Source: Candidatus Poribacteria bacterium (GTDB taxonomy: Bacteria > Poribacteria > WGA-4E > WGA-3G). From it: DNA of 64,000 nucleotides. Shown piece after piece: positions 28,291 through 38,731 of this stretch; positions within the stretch are counted from its first letter, which is position 1, and every line of letters begins with the position of its first letter. Position numbers and translations under genes: made by a program. The notes below the pieces were generated by a model. It ran no database searches, was not told the origin of the DNA, and worked only from the letters and a program-made list of their open reading frames with translations. The DNA lies in NCBI GenBank assembly GCA_012270795.1, contig JAAXHO010000115.1:1-64000 (forward strand), given 5' to 3'.

Positions 28291-31200
28291 CTACTTAGGA
28301 TCGGAGATAGTCAAGTCGTCATAAGGATTTCCATCCTTGTCAGTGATTCGTAGGTAGAATCCCCAGAATCCTGTTTGCTCACATACTTTGACGAGTATGG
28401 TATTTTTTCCAGCGTTGAGTTTTACAGGGATAGTCGTATTATCCATAACAGCGGTTTGCGCGGAGTTATTTGCATGAACCTGTTTTCCGTTCACCCACAC
28501 TTTTGATTGGTCATCTCCGCTATATTTGAATTGGACTTCACGTTCATCGGGTGAAGACACAGTCGCATAAGCATAAGCGGCACCCCAATTGATATCTTCA
28601 CCGAGACTCACATAACCGTTGAGTACATCATCTTTACATTTTTTCCAACTGATATTACCGTTAAGTCCCTTATATGTTGCTTTCAGATCTATTTCTGTTG
28701 TATCTTCGGTGATATATGCTTTATTGAATCCTATTCCGCCAGCATTGTCAAATGGACCAAGGATCATCCATTGATGTTCTGTGATGAAACCAGTTGATTT
28801 AATAACATCTTTCGCCTGTTCTTGCATGTCATTTGCCAGATAAAATTCTGCCAGCATCAACTTCAGTGTCATTGGAATTGTAATATCGTTAGTTTCTATT
28901 TTGATTAACTTTTTCAACAAATCCTCATAACTGTCCTTGTGTTCAGTGTTCTTACCGACTTTTGCGATCCATGCAAACATACCCCGTTGGTCATCTCTAT
29001 GTGTAACCATGATTATGCTCTGTTTGAATTGGTCATAAGCTTTGTCGAATTCTTCATTGGCTAAGTATGCCCGTCCAAGTGTCAATAAGTATGTATAACT
29101 TGAACTTGATGTATTTTGGACGGCTTGTTGTGCAAACTTCAATGCGGATTCTGGAAATAGGTTTTTAGTCAGAAGCTCATCAGCAAACGTCCGGAAATCG
29201 GCAGCTTGTCCTGATTTGCTAATTTGTTCTTGTCGTATTTTCATCCAATCTGCATAAGCAAGTTCTGCTTTTTCAGCATCACCGAGTTTTTTGTAGGTAT
29301 TCCCAATAAGTTCGTGTAATTTCGCGCTCCATGCCATTTTGGGTTTTAGTTCTTCAAGTACAGGTATCAAGTTTTCTTCTTGACCTTTGTCAGTATAGAG
29401 TTTCACAAGGTCTTGAATGACAGCGTTCTGATCTGCCTTTGAAATCGGTGCGTCTAAGGCACGTAGATAAACTGTCTCTACCTTAAAGGGATCATCTGCT
29501 TTTAAATAGATTTGAGCTAAGCGTCTGTACATTTCATAGGAGTCCGGTTTGATTGAAATTGCTTTTTCATAGGCAGCGGCAGCTTTTTCCATTTGTTCTG
29601 CACCTGGTGGTGCATAGATTGGACGTGCATAGGTAGTGAGTTTGGGAGTACCCATCAGTTTACCATCGTTACTATTGGGAGACACATCTGAGATACTTTC
29701 ATCAGATTGTTCATCAAAACTCCAGTAACCGACTAAACCGGGTTCATTTCCATTTAGTTTATTCTCCATACTGGATTGGATCTGTTCCTGTGTCAAGGCG
29801 ATATTCCATATACTTACCTCATCAATCATTCCAGAATAGGTGCCCTGACTCTCATTATGATTTTCATGGGAGTTACCGATCCTGAGCGGGAGGGTACTTT
29901 CATGGATATTCTCTATACCTGCATAATCTTTCTGTGCAACTTCAGTCCCATCAATAAAGATTTTGATTGAATTATTCTGTGCATCAATAACACCTGCTAC
30001 GTGATGCCATTCGTTGAACATGACAGAGCCGGGGGGAGAATTCACAAAACTCTGTTTGTTTCCTTTTGGCGATGAAGCGAGATGAATTGCACCGTCGTTG
30101 CGTAACCATAGATTATAGCTGCGGTTACTATGGTCTGATTTTGTTTTATCCCCTTTATAGATGATCGGTTGATATCTTTTTTGGTAATTAGCTGGTTTAA
30201 TCCAAGCAGTCATTGTAATTTGCTTGTTTATGTTGTTTAAGGTTTCACTATCTTCAACTTCAAAGTAGCTATCCTTACCATCCAATTCCAGTGCTGTATT
30301 CTGAACTTCCCCGACTTTCTGGCGTTGATTCTGATATAAGTCCCCGATAGTTCTTTGCCATTTCGGTTTATCTGGTTGAAGTTCACTGAGTTTTTCGTAT
30401 TGTGCGATAGCTTTATCAAATTTATCGGTATATTCATAGCTTTTTGCGAGGACAACATAAGCATTTGGGTCATCAGGATTTTCTTTTACGTTTTTCTCTT
30501 GTTCAGGTATTTTCTTTTCATATAGATTCCCTTGCAAGTTTGCTTGATGTAGTGCGGTTTCTGCGGCTTTTCGTTCAGAATCATTTCTTGCGATATTCAC
30601 CAAGTTTTGATAAGTATCAGCAGCATTTTCGTATTGGAGAGTAGCGATGTAGCTTTGTCCAAGAAGTTTTAATAAGAGTTCATTGACTGAACCTCCAGTA
30701 AGATTCCTGTTTTCTTTTGTTATGGTTTTTACAAGGTCAATTGTTGGTTCAAACAAACCGTTGTCATGACAGATGGTAGCAAGCGAGCCAACAAACCAAC
30801 TATTATTTTTTCTGCTGTTGTTAGCAAGTGCGGTTTTGCCTTGTTCTATCATTGCTTTTGATTTTTCAGTCTGTTCATTTTTATGGTATGCGATTGCAGC
30901 TTGGTAAAACCCTCTAACGTTACTGGGTTGAACTTTACACAATGCTTGATATGCTTCAGCAGTTTTTTCATAGTCGTTTGCTTTACGATAGATTTCTGCT
31001 ATCATTTCAAGGAAAACTACATTTTTTGGGTCTTTTTCAAGTTTTTCTTCAAATAGCGTTCTTAAATTTTCAAGTTTGTTTTCTTGGTTGAATGCGTTTA
31101 TGAGCGTGTTTCGTGCGTCATCCCCACCGAACCTGACAGTTACACCTGATGAACTATAACTTATTGACATGCCGGTATATGAGTACTGTCCCAGCGTTTC

Positions 31201-34200
31201 ATAGATTTTTATAGCGGCATCAGTTTTGTCCTGTTTGACAAATAATTTAAGCAATTCATTAGAGATGTTTTGGCGTTCATACCTATCACCTGTCATGTTT
31301 ATTGCTCTTTTGTATGATGCGACTGCTTCATCTAATTTATTTTCGTTTTTGTAATGACTTGCCAATTCCTTTTGGAGTTCTAAGGTGATAGTTCCATTTT
31401 CTTCGGCTGCCTTTAACTTCTCTTCCAAAGTGCCTTGGCGTTTATATAGTGAAATTAAATTTCTTTCAATATTGCGGCGTCCATAGGTATCAGTTGTGTT
31501 TCGGATGGCACTAACATAAGCGTTTTCAGCTTTGTCTAATTCATCTTCTTGGAGATAGAGTTTTGCTAGCTGTTGATGCACTTGTGCGTTCCCGGGCATG
31601 AGTTCAACAGCTTTCTTATATGAAGTAATTGCTTTTTGGTTTTTGTTATCACCAGCATAGAGTCTTGCGATTCGCATATAGTGTGCGCCGACATCTGGCT
31701 CCTGATCAATGAAGTTTTGAGCGAGTTCATAAGCAGTATTGAGATTGCCGGCGTTTTTATAGCTTGTTACGAGTCCGTCTTTATACATCGTATTCACTGG
31801 ATCAGCTTCAAGCAATGATTTCCAAATTTCGGTTGCTTTATCGTGTTGGTTTTGTCGTGCAAAAAGAGATGCGAGTTGCTTCCGAGATTCAAAGTCTTCT
31901 GGCATTACCTTGACAACATTCTCAAATATTTCTATTGCTTTTTTTAGTTCATTGTTTTGTAAGTATTGTTGTGCTAACGCCCGTTGCAGTCCGATATTCA
32001 TGTTTTTTATATCTTCAATGGAATCTTCTTTCTCAGTTTTTCCGTCTCTTTTCTGTTTGATCGTTAACAGTTGTTCTCTTGCACGGTCTCGATAATAACG
32101 GTCTACAGAAAGGTCATTCAGAAGTTCAGAAAAGAGTGCTTCTGCTTCATCCCACATTTTATGTTGCATGTATATTCGAGCGACGCTATCTTTTTCCCAA
32201 TAGTATTGCCGTGTTAGGCGTAGTGCCCCCATTTTACGGAATGCGTCAATTGCTTTCTCTTCTTCTTTTTCTTTTTTATAGGCATTACCGAGTTTCTGAT
32301 AAACTGAAGCAATTTGAGATGAATGCTGTGTACTGTTCCTCTTTAATGATTCCTCCAGAAGGCTGATCTCACGTTTGCTGTCTTTTGCACCTCGAAATGC
32401 GTCTGCTAAACTGGTAATCCATTCTGTTCTAACCGTTTCCGTATCAAGCAATTTTTGTGTGAGTTGGTCCGCACCTTCCAGGTCTTTTACCATGATTTTC
32501 ATTCTTGCGAGTAGGTATATGAAGATAGGTTTATCTGGGTTTTCAGAAAGTTTTGTTGTATATTCGGTAATTAATCCGTTAATTTCATCTGTGTCTTTAT
32601 AAATTTCAATTAATTTTGAAACCATTTGTTGCTGATAGTAGATATCCACAGTTTCTAAGTTATCACGTACAAATTTGATTGCTTTTTCACGTTCATTGGC
32701 TGCAAGGTAAGCTGATGCCAGTGACGAATATAAGTAACCGTAATTTGATTGTTCTTTAATTAGTAACTCATAAAGTTCAATAGATGCTTTTGGGTTGTTT
32801 CTACGGAGGCACTCTTGTGCGACGTTGCGTGCAAAGTTGCTTGCGTAACTTTGTCCGATAGCAGGGATGACGGCATCCTTGACCAGAGCAACGAGGACAT
32901 CAACTTTCCCCGTTGAGAAAAAGAGGTCGGTTACCTCCCAATAGTTATTACCAAGTATATTTGGGTTTTCTTTTATAAGTTTGGTATATTGGGTTACAGC
33001 GTCAACTGAGTTTCCATTTTTTTGTAACATTTGTGCATAACGGTGTCGTGTCATGCTATCTTTCGGTCTTATATCCAATGCAGCTTTGAAAGCGTCTGAT
33101 GCCTTTTTTACTTGATTGATACTATCATAATAGTTAGCTAATTTGATCTGTGAACGGAATGATTTTGGATTTTTACTCACTGCATCAAGCAAAATCATTT
33201 CACGTTCATTGTTGTATTTTGATTGGCGTGCTATGCTTGTGGCTTGCTGTAGATAGTAAGAACCCATTGTTCGCCCGTATTGGTCACGTTGGTTTGCGAA
33301 TCTTAGAGCTCTTTCAGCGAGTATGGCAGCATCCTGTCCGCGTCCGAGTCTTTGTAGGTGTTGACTGAGTTCCACCAAGAAATTTGGGTCGCGTTCTCTC
33401 ATGGATAGAGTCATAGCTTTTTTCGCGACTGCAACAGCATATTGCGTAAGTCCCGCATCTTGTAGTTTTCGTGAAAATTGATAGATATCCCGCGCGCCAC
33501 TTGGCGAGTTAAGTATATTTGTCATCAATTTTCGGACTGTAACCGTATTGCCGTGATGTAGTGCAAGTTGTAGCATCAGATCAAAATACTGCCGCCGATT
33601 TTTGGGGTCTGCTTCTGCGAGTTCTTCAAGCAGTGGTATGACTGCACTATGCTGACCTGTTTGGATACTAACAAAAACTGTATTGAGTTTGATAGTAAGG
33701 TCGTTAGGAAATTCCTTTTGTAAGTTTGCAATTGTTTCTTTTGCTTTCTCACGTTTTCCATCCCACCAATATAAATAGCTCATGGCTAAGCTTGGGAAGA
33801 CGCGTTCAATGTCTTTGGCTTCATCTAATTCTGATTGCAATTTAGCGTAAAGCAAGTTTTGTTGATTAACTATCCACAGACGGTTGAAGGTTTCTTGAAG
33901 GTAACTTAATCTATTTTGATTGTAGTATTTGGTTGATGTCGGATAAACTGCTTGGACTGGGGAAGAGCCGCCATAAGAGGAGAATGAAGAGGTTGCAAGA
34001 GGTGCGACATTTCTTGCGTGGGAAGTCTTCGGTTTAGTATGCTCAAAGAGTTTCCAAGTAAAATCTACGTATTTGTCATATTTTCCATCACGATAATAGA
34101 CATTTGTTAGCGATTGGAATATTTGTTGGTACTGCCACCAACTTGTTTTTGGAGGAAAAGTTAGGTTTGCGATAATTTTTTCTGCTTCATCAATTTTTTC

Positions 34201-37200
34201 TAATTGAACCAGGGCATTGACATAAGTATAGGTTGTGTTAATTGAAGTAAATTTGAGATTTTCAATATTTGTGAAAAGTTTTTCAGCTTCAGATTTTTTC
34301 CCATCTTGATAAAGTTTACTTCCGTAACTAATTATATACCAAAGTTTTGCTTCTTCAGATAATCCATCTATATTGTTCAAGTATTTTTCAAAGGTCTCAG
34401 TTTCTAAGCCTTTCTGTATTTTTCTATTTAAACGTATGGCTTTATATGTAATGTCGTTGGGAGAGGCATCAATTAACCGATTAGTGATATTTTCTGATTT
34501 CTCTGTGTCTTCTAATAGCACATAGATTTGTGCTAATTTTTCAAATGTCTGAATGTCCTTTGGATTTTTGGCAACGTCCGCTTCCAGTTTGTCAATTAGT
34601 TCGTTGTGTTTTCCTTTCTGTTGTAGGATAGTCACGATTTGCACAAGGGCAGCAGACTGTGCTTGTTCGTAGTCTCTTGGTACCCATTGTCGTCTTCTAT
34701 TATTGGATGAAGATGAATTCTGTATTGTATAGACGAGGTTTTTTGCAGCATTGAATTTGTAAATGTCAATACCGGGCGGTCCAATTCCATTAGATGCATT
34801 GGTGGCTGATGCTTTCTTGGTATCTGTCTCATCAGGTTTTGGCATTTCCAATATACGTTGAAAATGGGGTAATGCCCGTTCCGATTCATTCAATCGAACA
34901 AACATTGCACCGAGTTGATATAGGGGTTGAAATGCGTCGGGCCCTGTTATTTTTTCGGCAGCACGATCTAATATTAGTAGAGCTTCATCAACGAGACCGT
35001 GTCGTATCAATAAGGTTGCAAGTTTGATTTCAGCTTCCAGTGTCTGATTCTTTGCATGTAATAGTTTTGTCCATGACTGGATTGCTTCCTGTTCTCGTCC
35101 GGCATCAAACAGCAATTCACCGAGTCTGCGTTGATGTGCGGCATCAGGGTCAGTTTTTACGAGTTTCTCTTGGTAAGAAAGAGCGTCTTGATTGTCTCCA
35201 ATGTCCAGACTGATGTTAACGAGTTCTGATAGGAGTTCTGGATTATCGGGTTTCTTGTCTAAAGCGCGTGCAAGTTGAAACCGTGCTTTTGATAGGTCAT
35301 CCTGCATACGATATAGTTCAGCCAATGCAATTACAGGTGCAACACTTGATGGACTGGTTTTCGCCATCTGTTTTAATTTATCCTCAAGTTCAGTTCGCTG
35401 TCCTAAATCGTAATATGTTTCTGAAAGAGGTTTTATGAAGATGAGTTTGTCACTTACAGAGCTGCTTAGTTCCCAGCATCTCCAGTATTGTGCGATTGCT
35501 TGTCTCGGTTTCCCTGCAAGTTTGTAAGTGCCTGCAAGTTCACTTCGTATGTCGGTTGCGTCTGGTCGTAATCGTATTGCTTTCTTTAGGCTGTCAATTG
35601 CGCCATCAAAATTTCCGGAGACTTTTGCTATTTCGGCGATCAGTTGATGTCCTTCAGGATTGCGCGGACTGTGTGCAACGACTTTCTTCGCAAATTCTGT
35701 TGCTTCTTCAAAGTCCATTACATTTAGGTAGGACCGTGCAATGTTGGTGTAATATTCTCGTGCATTTGCGTTGTCTACTTCAATGAGACTTGTAAAGATT
35801 GCATTAGCATCATCCCGTCTACCTTGCTGTTCGTATATTTTAGCAAGCCATCTGTTTATGATGACATCATCCGGTTTGAGTTCTTTTGCTTTCAGTATAA
35901 CTTCTAATGCATAAGTAATATTCCCCAATTTCAGATACATTTTCGCAAGTCGTTTTTGTTGATCAAACATATCTTCAGTTGGTAGATTTGACTGTGTGAG
36001 TTCAGTCTCAACTTCTTCAATTTTCTCTACCAGCGTTCCTTGCCGGCGATATAGTTCAATACGTTGGTCATTCATCTTTTCCGCAAAAAACTCGTTTGGA
36101 GCAAGTTTCGCCGCGTCTGAGAATTCTACTAATGCTTCGTCATACTTGCTGTTTGCCATGAGTCGTTTTGCTAACGCTTCGTGGTAGCGATATTCTTCAG
36201 GTTTCAATTCTACAGCTTTTCGACTTGCAGCTAATGCTTCTGCTTTAAATGCTTTGGTATCAAGGAGTCTTGCCAAACGGTCGTAATTTTCAGCAACGTT
36301 TTTTGCACCTGCAACCATACGATTCCAAGTTTCAATTGCTTTTTCTCGGTTCCCTTGTCGGAAATAGAATTCGCCGAAATATTCTATATAATCGAGATTG
36401 TTAGAAGCTAAGGAGAGTGCTTTTTCATATTGTGCTGCAGCATCGTCCATCCATTCATGTCCGGTATATATTTCAGCGAGGATTAGATGTGTCCCTGCAT
36501 TATCAGGGGCACGGTCAATCATCTTTTGATATGTTTCCCTTGCTTTTTCTTCGTCATCCAAATGTAAGTACAACTCACCAAGTTCTCTGTATACACCGAA
36601 ATTGTCTGGGTCTTGTTGGCTGATTGCTTCATATTCCTCAGCAGCGTCAGCGAATTTTTCTGCATTTCTAAGGGCAGAAATAAGATTTAAGCGTAAGTTG
36701 GTATCAGTTGGTGCAAGTTCAACGCCTTTCCGATATGTTTTTATTCCTTCTTCCTGCTGTTGGTCTTCAATATAGGCTGCGGCAAGGAGGCCGAGCAGCT
36801 CAGGTTCGTTTGGTGTCTCTTCAAGTTTTGCCTGATAGTATTCAATCAGTCCTTTCCAATTGCTATCGGCTGCATATATTCCAATAATACGATGTTGTAG
36901 GTCTTTCCGCAACCAATTGCCTGGCGCAGTCAATGACAATGCTTCATCGTAACTTTCAATAGCTTTTTGATATTCTGTTTTTGCTTCATAGATGTTTCCA
37001 ATTTCTCTACGGCTGAGACAGATACGGTATGGATCATCTTTTTTTAGTTTAATTATTTCTTGATGTTGTTGGATTGCTTGTTCGTATAGTTCCTGCTCAC
37101 GGAATAGGTCTGCGAGTTCAATTCGTGCGAAGATGTCATTTGGGTCTAATTCAGAGATTTTCTGCCATGCTTTTATTGCTTCATCAATTTTGTCTCGTCT

Positions 37201-37725
37201 GAAATATGCATGTCCAAGTGACTTATATATATCGGTTAATTCTTCTGGGGGTACGTCTTGTGCCTGTTCAGACAGTGTTGCTGCTTTTGTTAACTCACGG
37301 ATAGCGTCTTCATGTTGACGTAAAGTTACATATATTTTACCAAGTGCAAAAAATGCGTAATAATTGTTGTTGGAAAGTTCTGCGGCACGTTGATATGCTG
37401 CAACAGCGTCTGTATCTTTCCCGAGTCGTTTCTGTATGTGTCCTAAAATCAGTTGGAGATTGGCATCATTCGGTTTGGCTTTTGCTTCCGCTTGATAGTC
37501 TGACAACATTGCCTCTAAACCATCCCCTTCAAGGTAGAACTGGTATAGACGGTCAAATGTACTTCCTTCTTTCGGCTTGCGTTGAAGCATTAACTTATAT
37601 CGTTCAATAACTTTTTCGTTGGATATTTCGCTTTGTGCAAAGATGTGAATTTCTAAACACAAAACACTGAAGAAAACAAGACTTAATATATAAGCTGCAA
37701 TTTGAAGTTTCCCTATTTTTTTCAC
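28291..37725 (-). CDS. Giant exported TPR protein with LamG-like insert and C-terminal sandwich domain
   Basis: 3144 aa from GTG 37725, nine bases after ggagg. A signal peptide (IAAYILSLVFFSVLCLEIHI, residues ~9-28, FAQ cut) is followed by roughly 55-60 tetratricopeptide units: the recurring A..Y..A.....N Asp-Pro/Leu pattern, for example KAIELKPEE-type ends and EKAIETW or DEAIA/KAIESY cores. Near residues 2465-2710 a LamG/concanavalin domain interrupts the array (ELDGKDSYFEVEDSETLNN, MTAWIKPANY, WHHVAGVIDAQNN, MIDEVSIWNIAL). TPRs resume, then a final beta domain (FDNAGGIGFNKAY, then VWVNGKQVHANNS and NTILVKVCEQTGFWGFYLRI). Probably a periplasmic or surface scaffold that holds many partners. 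One of the largest genes here; no frameshift seen. Confidence 0.87.
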   Translation of the reverse strand: MKKIGKLQIAAYILSLVFFSVLCLEIHIFAQSEISNEKVIERYKLMLQRKPKEGSTFDRLYQFYLEGDGLEAMLSDYQAEAKAKPNDANLQLILGHIQKRLGKDTDAVAAYQRAAELSNNNYYAFFALGKIYVTLRQHEDAIRELTKAATLSEQAQDVPPEELTDIYKSLGHAYFRRDKIDEAIKAWQKISELDPNDIFARIELADLFREQELYEQAIQQHQEIIKLKKDDPYRICLSRREIGNIYEAKTEYQKAIESYDEALSLTAPGNWLRKDLQHRIIGIYAADSNWKGLIEYYQAKLEETPNEPELLGLLAAAYIEDQQQEEGIKTYRKGVELAPTDTNLRLNLISALRNAEKFADAAEEYEAISQQDPDNFGVYRELGELYLHLDDEEKARETYQKMIDRAPDNAGTHLILAEIYTGHEWMDDAAAQYEKALSLASNNLDYIEYFGEFYFRQGNREKAIETWNRMVAGAKNVAENYDRLARLLDTKAFKAEALAASRKAVELKPEEYRYHEALAKRLMANSKYDEALVEFSDAAKLAPNEFFAEKMNDQRIELYRRQGTLVEKIEEVETELTQSNLPTEDMFDQQKRLAKMYLKLGNITYALEVILKAKELKPDDVIINRWLAKIYEQQGRRDDANAIFTSLIEVDNANAREYYTNIARSYLNVMDFEEATEFAKKVVAHSPRNPEGHQLIAEIAKVSGNFDGAIDSLKKAIRLRPDATDIRSELAGTYKLAGKPRQAIAQYWRCWELSSSVSDKLIFIKPLSETYYDLGQRTELEDKLKQMAKTSPSSVAPVIALAELYRMQDDLSKARFQLARALDKKPDNPELLSELVNISLDIGDNQDALSYQEKLVKTDPDAAHQRRLGELLFDAGREQEAIQSWTKLLHAKNQTLEAEIKLATLLIRHGLVDEALLILDRAAEKITGPDAFQPLYQLGAMFVRLNESERALPHFQRILEMPKPDETDTKKASATNASNGIGPPGIDIYKFNAAKNLVYTIQNSSSSNNRRRQWVPRDYEQAQSAALVQIVTILQQKGKHNELIDKLEADVAKNPKDIQTFEKLAQIYVLLEDTEKSENITNRLIDASPNDITYKAIRLNRKIQKGLETETFEKYLNNIDGLSEEAKLWYIISYGSKLYQDGKKSEAEKLFTNIENLKFTSINTTYTYVNALVQLEKIDEAEKIIANLTFPPKTSWWQYQQIFQSLTNVYYRDGKYDKYVDFTWKLFEHTKPKTSHARNVAPLATSSFSSYGGSSPVQAVYPTSTKYYNQNRLSYLQETFNRLWIVNQQNLLYAKLQSELDEAKDIERVFPSLAMSYLYWWDGKREKAKETIANLQKEFPNDLTIKLNTVFVSIQTGQHSAVIPLLEELAEADPKNRRQYFDLMLQLALHHGNTVTVRKLMTNILNSPSGARDIYQFSRKLQDAGLTQYAVAVAKKAMTLSMRERDPNFLVELSQHLQRLGRGQDAAILAERALRFANQRDQYGRTMGSYYLQQATSIARQSKYNNEREMILLDAVSKNPKSFRSQIKLANYYDSINQVKKASDAFKAALDIRPKDSMTRHRYAQMLQKNGNSVDAVTQYTKLIKENPNILGNNYWEVTDLFFSTGKVDVLVALVKDAVIPAIGQSYASNFARNVAQECLRRNNPKASIELYELLIKEQSNYGYLYSSLASAYLAANEREKAIKFVRDNLETVDIYYQQQMVSKLIEIYKDTDEINGLITEYTTKLSENPDKPIFIYLLARMKIMVKDLEGADQLTQKLLDTETVRTEWITSLADAFRGAKDSKREISLLEESLKRNSTQHSSQIASVYQKLGNAYKKEKEEEKAIDAFRKMGALRLTRQYYWEKDSVARIYMQHKMWDEAEALFSELLNDLSVDRYYRDRAREQLLTIKQKRDGKTEKEDSIEDIKNMNIGLQRALAQQYLQNNELKKAIEIFENVVKVMPEDFESRKQLASLFARQNQHDKATEIWKSLLEADPVNTMYKDGLVTSYKNAGNLNTAYELAQNFIDQEPDVGAHYMRIARLYAGDNKNQKAITSYKKAVELMPGNAQVHQQLAKLYLQEDELDKAENAYVSAIRNTTDTYGRRNIERNLISLYKRQGTLEEKLKAAEENGTITLELQKELASHYKNENKLDEAVASYKRAINMTGDRYERQNISNELLKLFVKQDKTDAAIKIYETLGQYSYTGMSISYSSSGVTVRFGGDDARNTLINAFNQENKLENLRTLFEEKLEKDPKNVVFLEMIAEIYRKANDYEKTAEAYQALCKVQPSNVRGFYQAAIAYHKNEQTEKSKAMIEQGKTALANNSRKNNSWFVGSLATICHDNGLFEPTIDLVKTITKENRNLTGGSVNELLLKLLGQSYIATLQYENAADTYQNLVNIARNDSERKAAETALHQANLQGNLYEKKIPEQEKNVKENPDDPNAYVVLAKSYEYTDKFDKAIAQYEKLSELQPDKPKWQRTIGDLYQNQRQKVGEVQNTALELDGKDSYFEVEDSETLNNINKQITMTAWIKPANYQKRYQPIIYKGDKTKSDHSNRSYNLWLRNDGAIHLASSPKGNKQSFVNSPPGSVMFNEWHHVAGVIDAQNNSIKIFIDGTEVAQKDYAGIENIHESTLPLRIGNSHENHNESQGTYSGMIDEVSIWNIALTQEQIQSSMENKLNGNEPGLVGYWSFDEQSDESISDVSPNSNDGKLMGTPKLTTYARPIYAPPGAEQMEKAAAAYEKAISIKPDSYEMYRRLAQIYLKADDPFKVETVYLRALDAPISKADQNAVIQDLVKLYTDKGQEENLIPVLEELKPKMAWSAKLHELIGNTYKKLGDAEKAELAYADWMKIRQEQISKSGQAADFRTFADELLTKNLFPESALKFAQQAVQNTSSSSYTYLLTLGRAYLANEEFDKAYDQFKQSIIMVTHRDDQRGMFAWIAKVGKNTEHKDSYEDLLKKLIKIETNDITIPMTLKLMLAEFYLANDMQEQAKDVIKSTGFITEHQWMILGPFDNAGGIGFNKAYITEDTTEIDLKATYKGLNGNISWKKCKDDVLNGYVSLGEDINWGAAYAYATVSSPDEREVQFKYSGDDQSKVWVNGKQVHANNSAQTAVMDNTTIPVKLNAGKNTILVKVCEQTGFWGFYLRITDKDGNPYDDLTISDPK

Positions 37726-37782
37726 CTTAAAGGACCTCCATTTTTGTTATGTCTAAAAACATTGTATGTTGTAATTAACAGA

Positions 37783-38721
37783 CTATGCTGCTAATGCAGC
37801 AAATAGTGCTTTGATATAGCCTACAGAATACGCTAACCCGACATTACCTTCTAACCTTGGAATGTGGTCTGCATTGATACACCCATCAAAACCGACCTTT
37901 TTTAGTTCACTGACAATTCTATACATATTCATATCACCATCGTCAAGGAGCGTTTCCTCAAATGCTCCAGCAGTCGCGAGACTTCCTCGTACATTTCTGA
38001 GGTGAACCATAAAGATGCGATCTTTACGTCCATAGTTGTTAATTTCATCAAGCACGATGGCACTCCCACCAGCTTCGGCACGCGTGCCACAACAGTAAAG
38101 ATAACCGACATTCCTACTTGGGAATGCATCAATCACACGATGAAACCCGAGGCTCCCGAGTGGGGTATCAGGATTTGGAACATCTGACGGATGGATAGCA
38201 AGTTTAATGTCGTGTTCATCAGCAATTGGAACTAACGCACCGTAGACTTCACAGAAACGTTTCCACCACTCCTCAAGTTCTTCCATCGTTGGCGTGTCAG
38301 GGGGGTTTTTTGTTGCTGCCCGACTTTCTCCACGAGAGGTATAACCACCACGATGTACCGCAGTATACCGTGTCATTAGATAGTCAAAAGTATCTCCCCA
38401 AAACCTTTGTCTTGCGATTGGTACACCCGCTTCTGCAAACACTTTGAGTGCATTGCATGTGTTCTCTAACTCCTTTTCCCCACCCGTTTGTCCTTTCATA
38501 AACTTTTCAGTGATGTTTGGCAGGGTTACACGATTTATATCTAATCCATAGGAACGTATCCGTTTTTTTATTTTTAGTAGTTCATTTAAATCAGGATATC
38601 CCTGTTCTTTGACACCAGGAAATGAACCACCGTTGCCAAAGTCAATACAATCAGCACCGAGTTGGGTAACCTGTGTCAGATATGTGTCTGTAAGTCCACC
38701 GTCCCAGACAGAAATTTTCAT
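37783..38721 (-). CDS. Mannonate-dehydratase-like TIM barrel protein (UxuA family)
   Basis: 312 aa. Visible elements match UxuA: HPSDVPNPDTPLGSLGF, YLYCCGTRAEAGG, IFMVHLRNVRG, DDGDMNMYRIV and NADHIPRLEGNVGLAYSVGY at the C-terminus. These hold the metal-binding His/Cys/Asp residues. UxuA dehydrates D-mannonate to 2-keto-3-deoxygluconate. This copy is shorter than the ~390-residue E. coli enzyme, so it may act on a related sugar acid. It lies 10 bases behind a Gfo/Idh/MocA oxidoreductase on the same strand, forming a sugar-acid catabolism cluster with the dehydrogenases at 38732 and 42294 and the isomerase at 41230. Confidence 0.85.
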   Translation of the reverse strand: MKISVWDGGLTDTYLTQVTQLGADCIDFGNGGSFPGVKEQGYPDLNELLKIKKRIRSYGLDINRVTLPNITEKFMKGQTGGEKELENTCNALKVFAEAGVPIARQRFWGDTFDYLMTRYTAVHRGGYTSRGESRAATKNPPDTPTMEELEEWWKRFCEVYGALVPIADEHDIKLAIHPSDVPNPDTPLGSLGFHRVIDAFPSRNVGYLYCCGTRAEAGGSAIVLDEINNYGRKDRIFMVHLRNVRGSLATAGAFEETLLDDGDMNMYRIVSELKKVGFDGCINADHIPRLEGNVGLAYSVGYIKALFAALAA

Positions 38722-38731
38722 ATTTTCTCCT

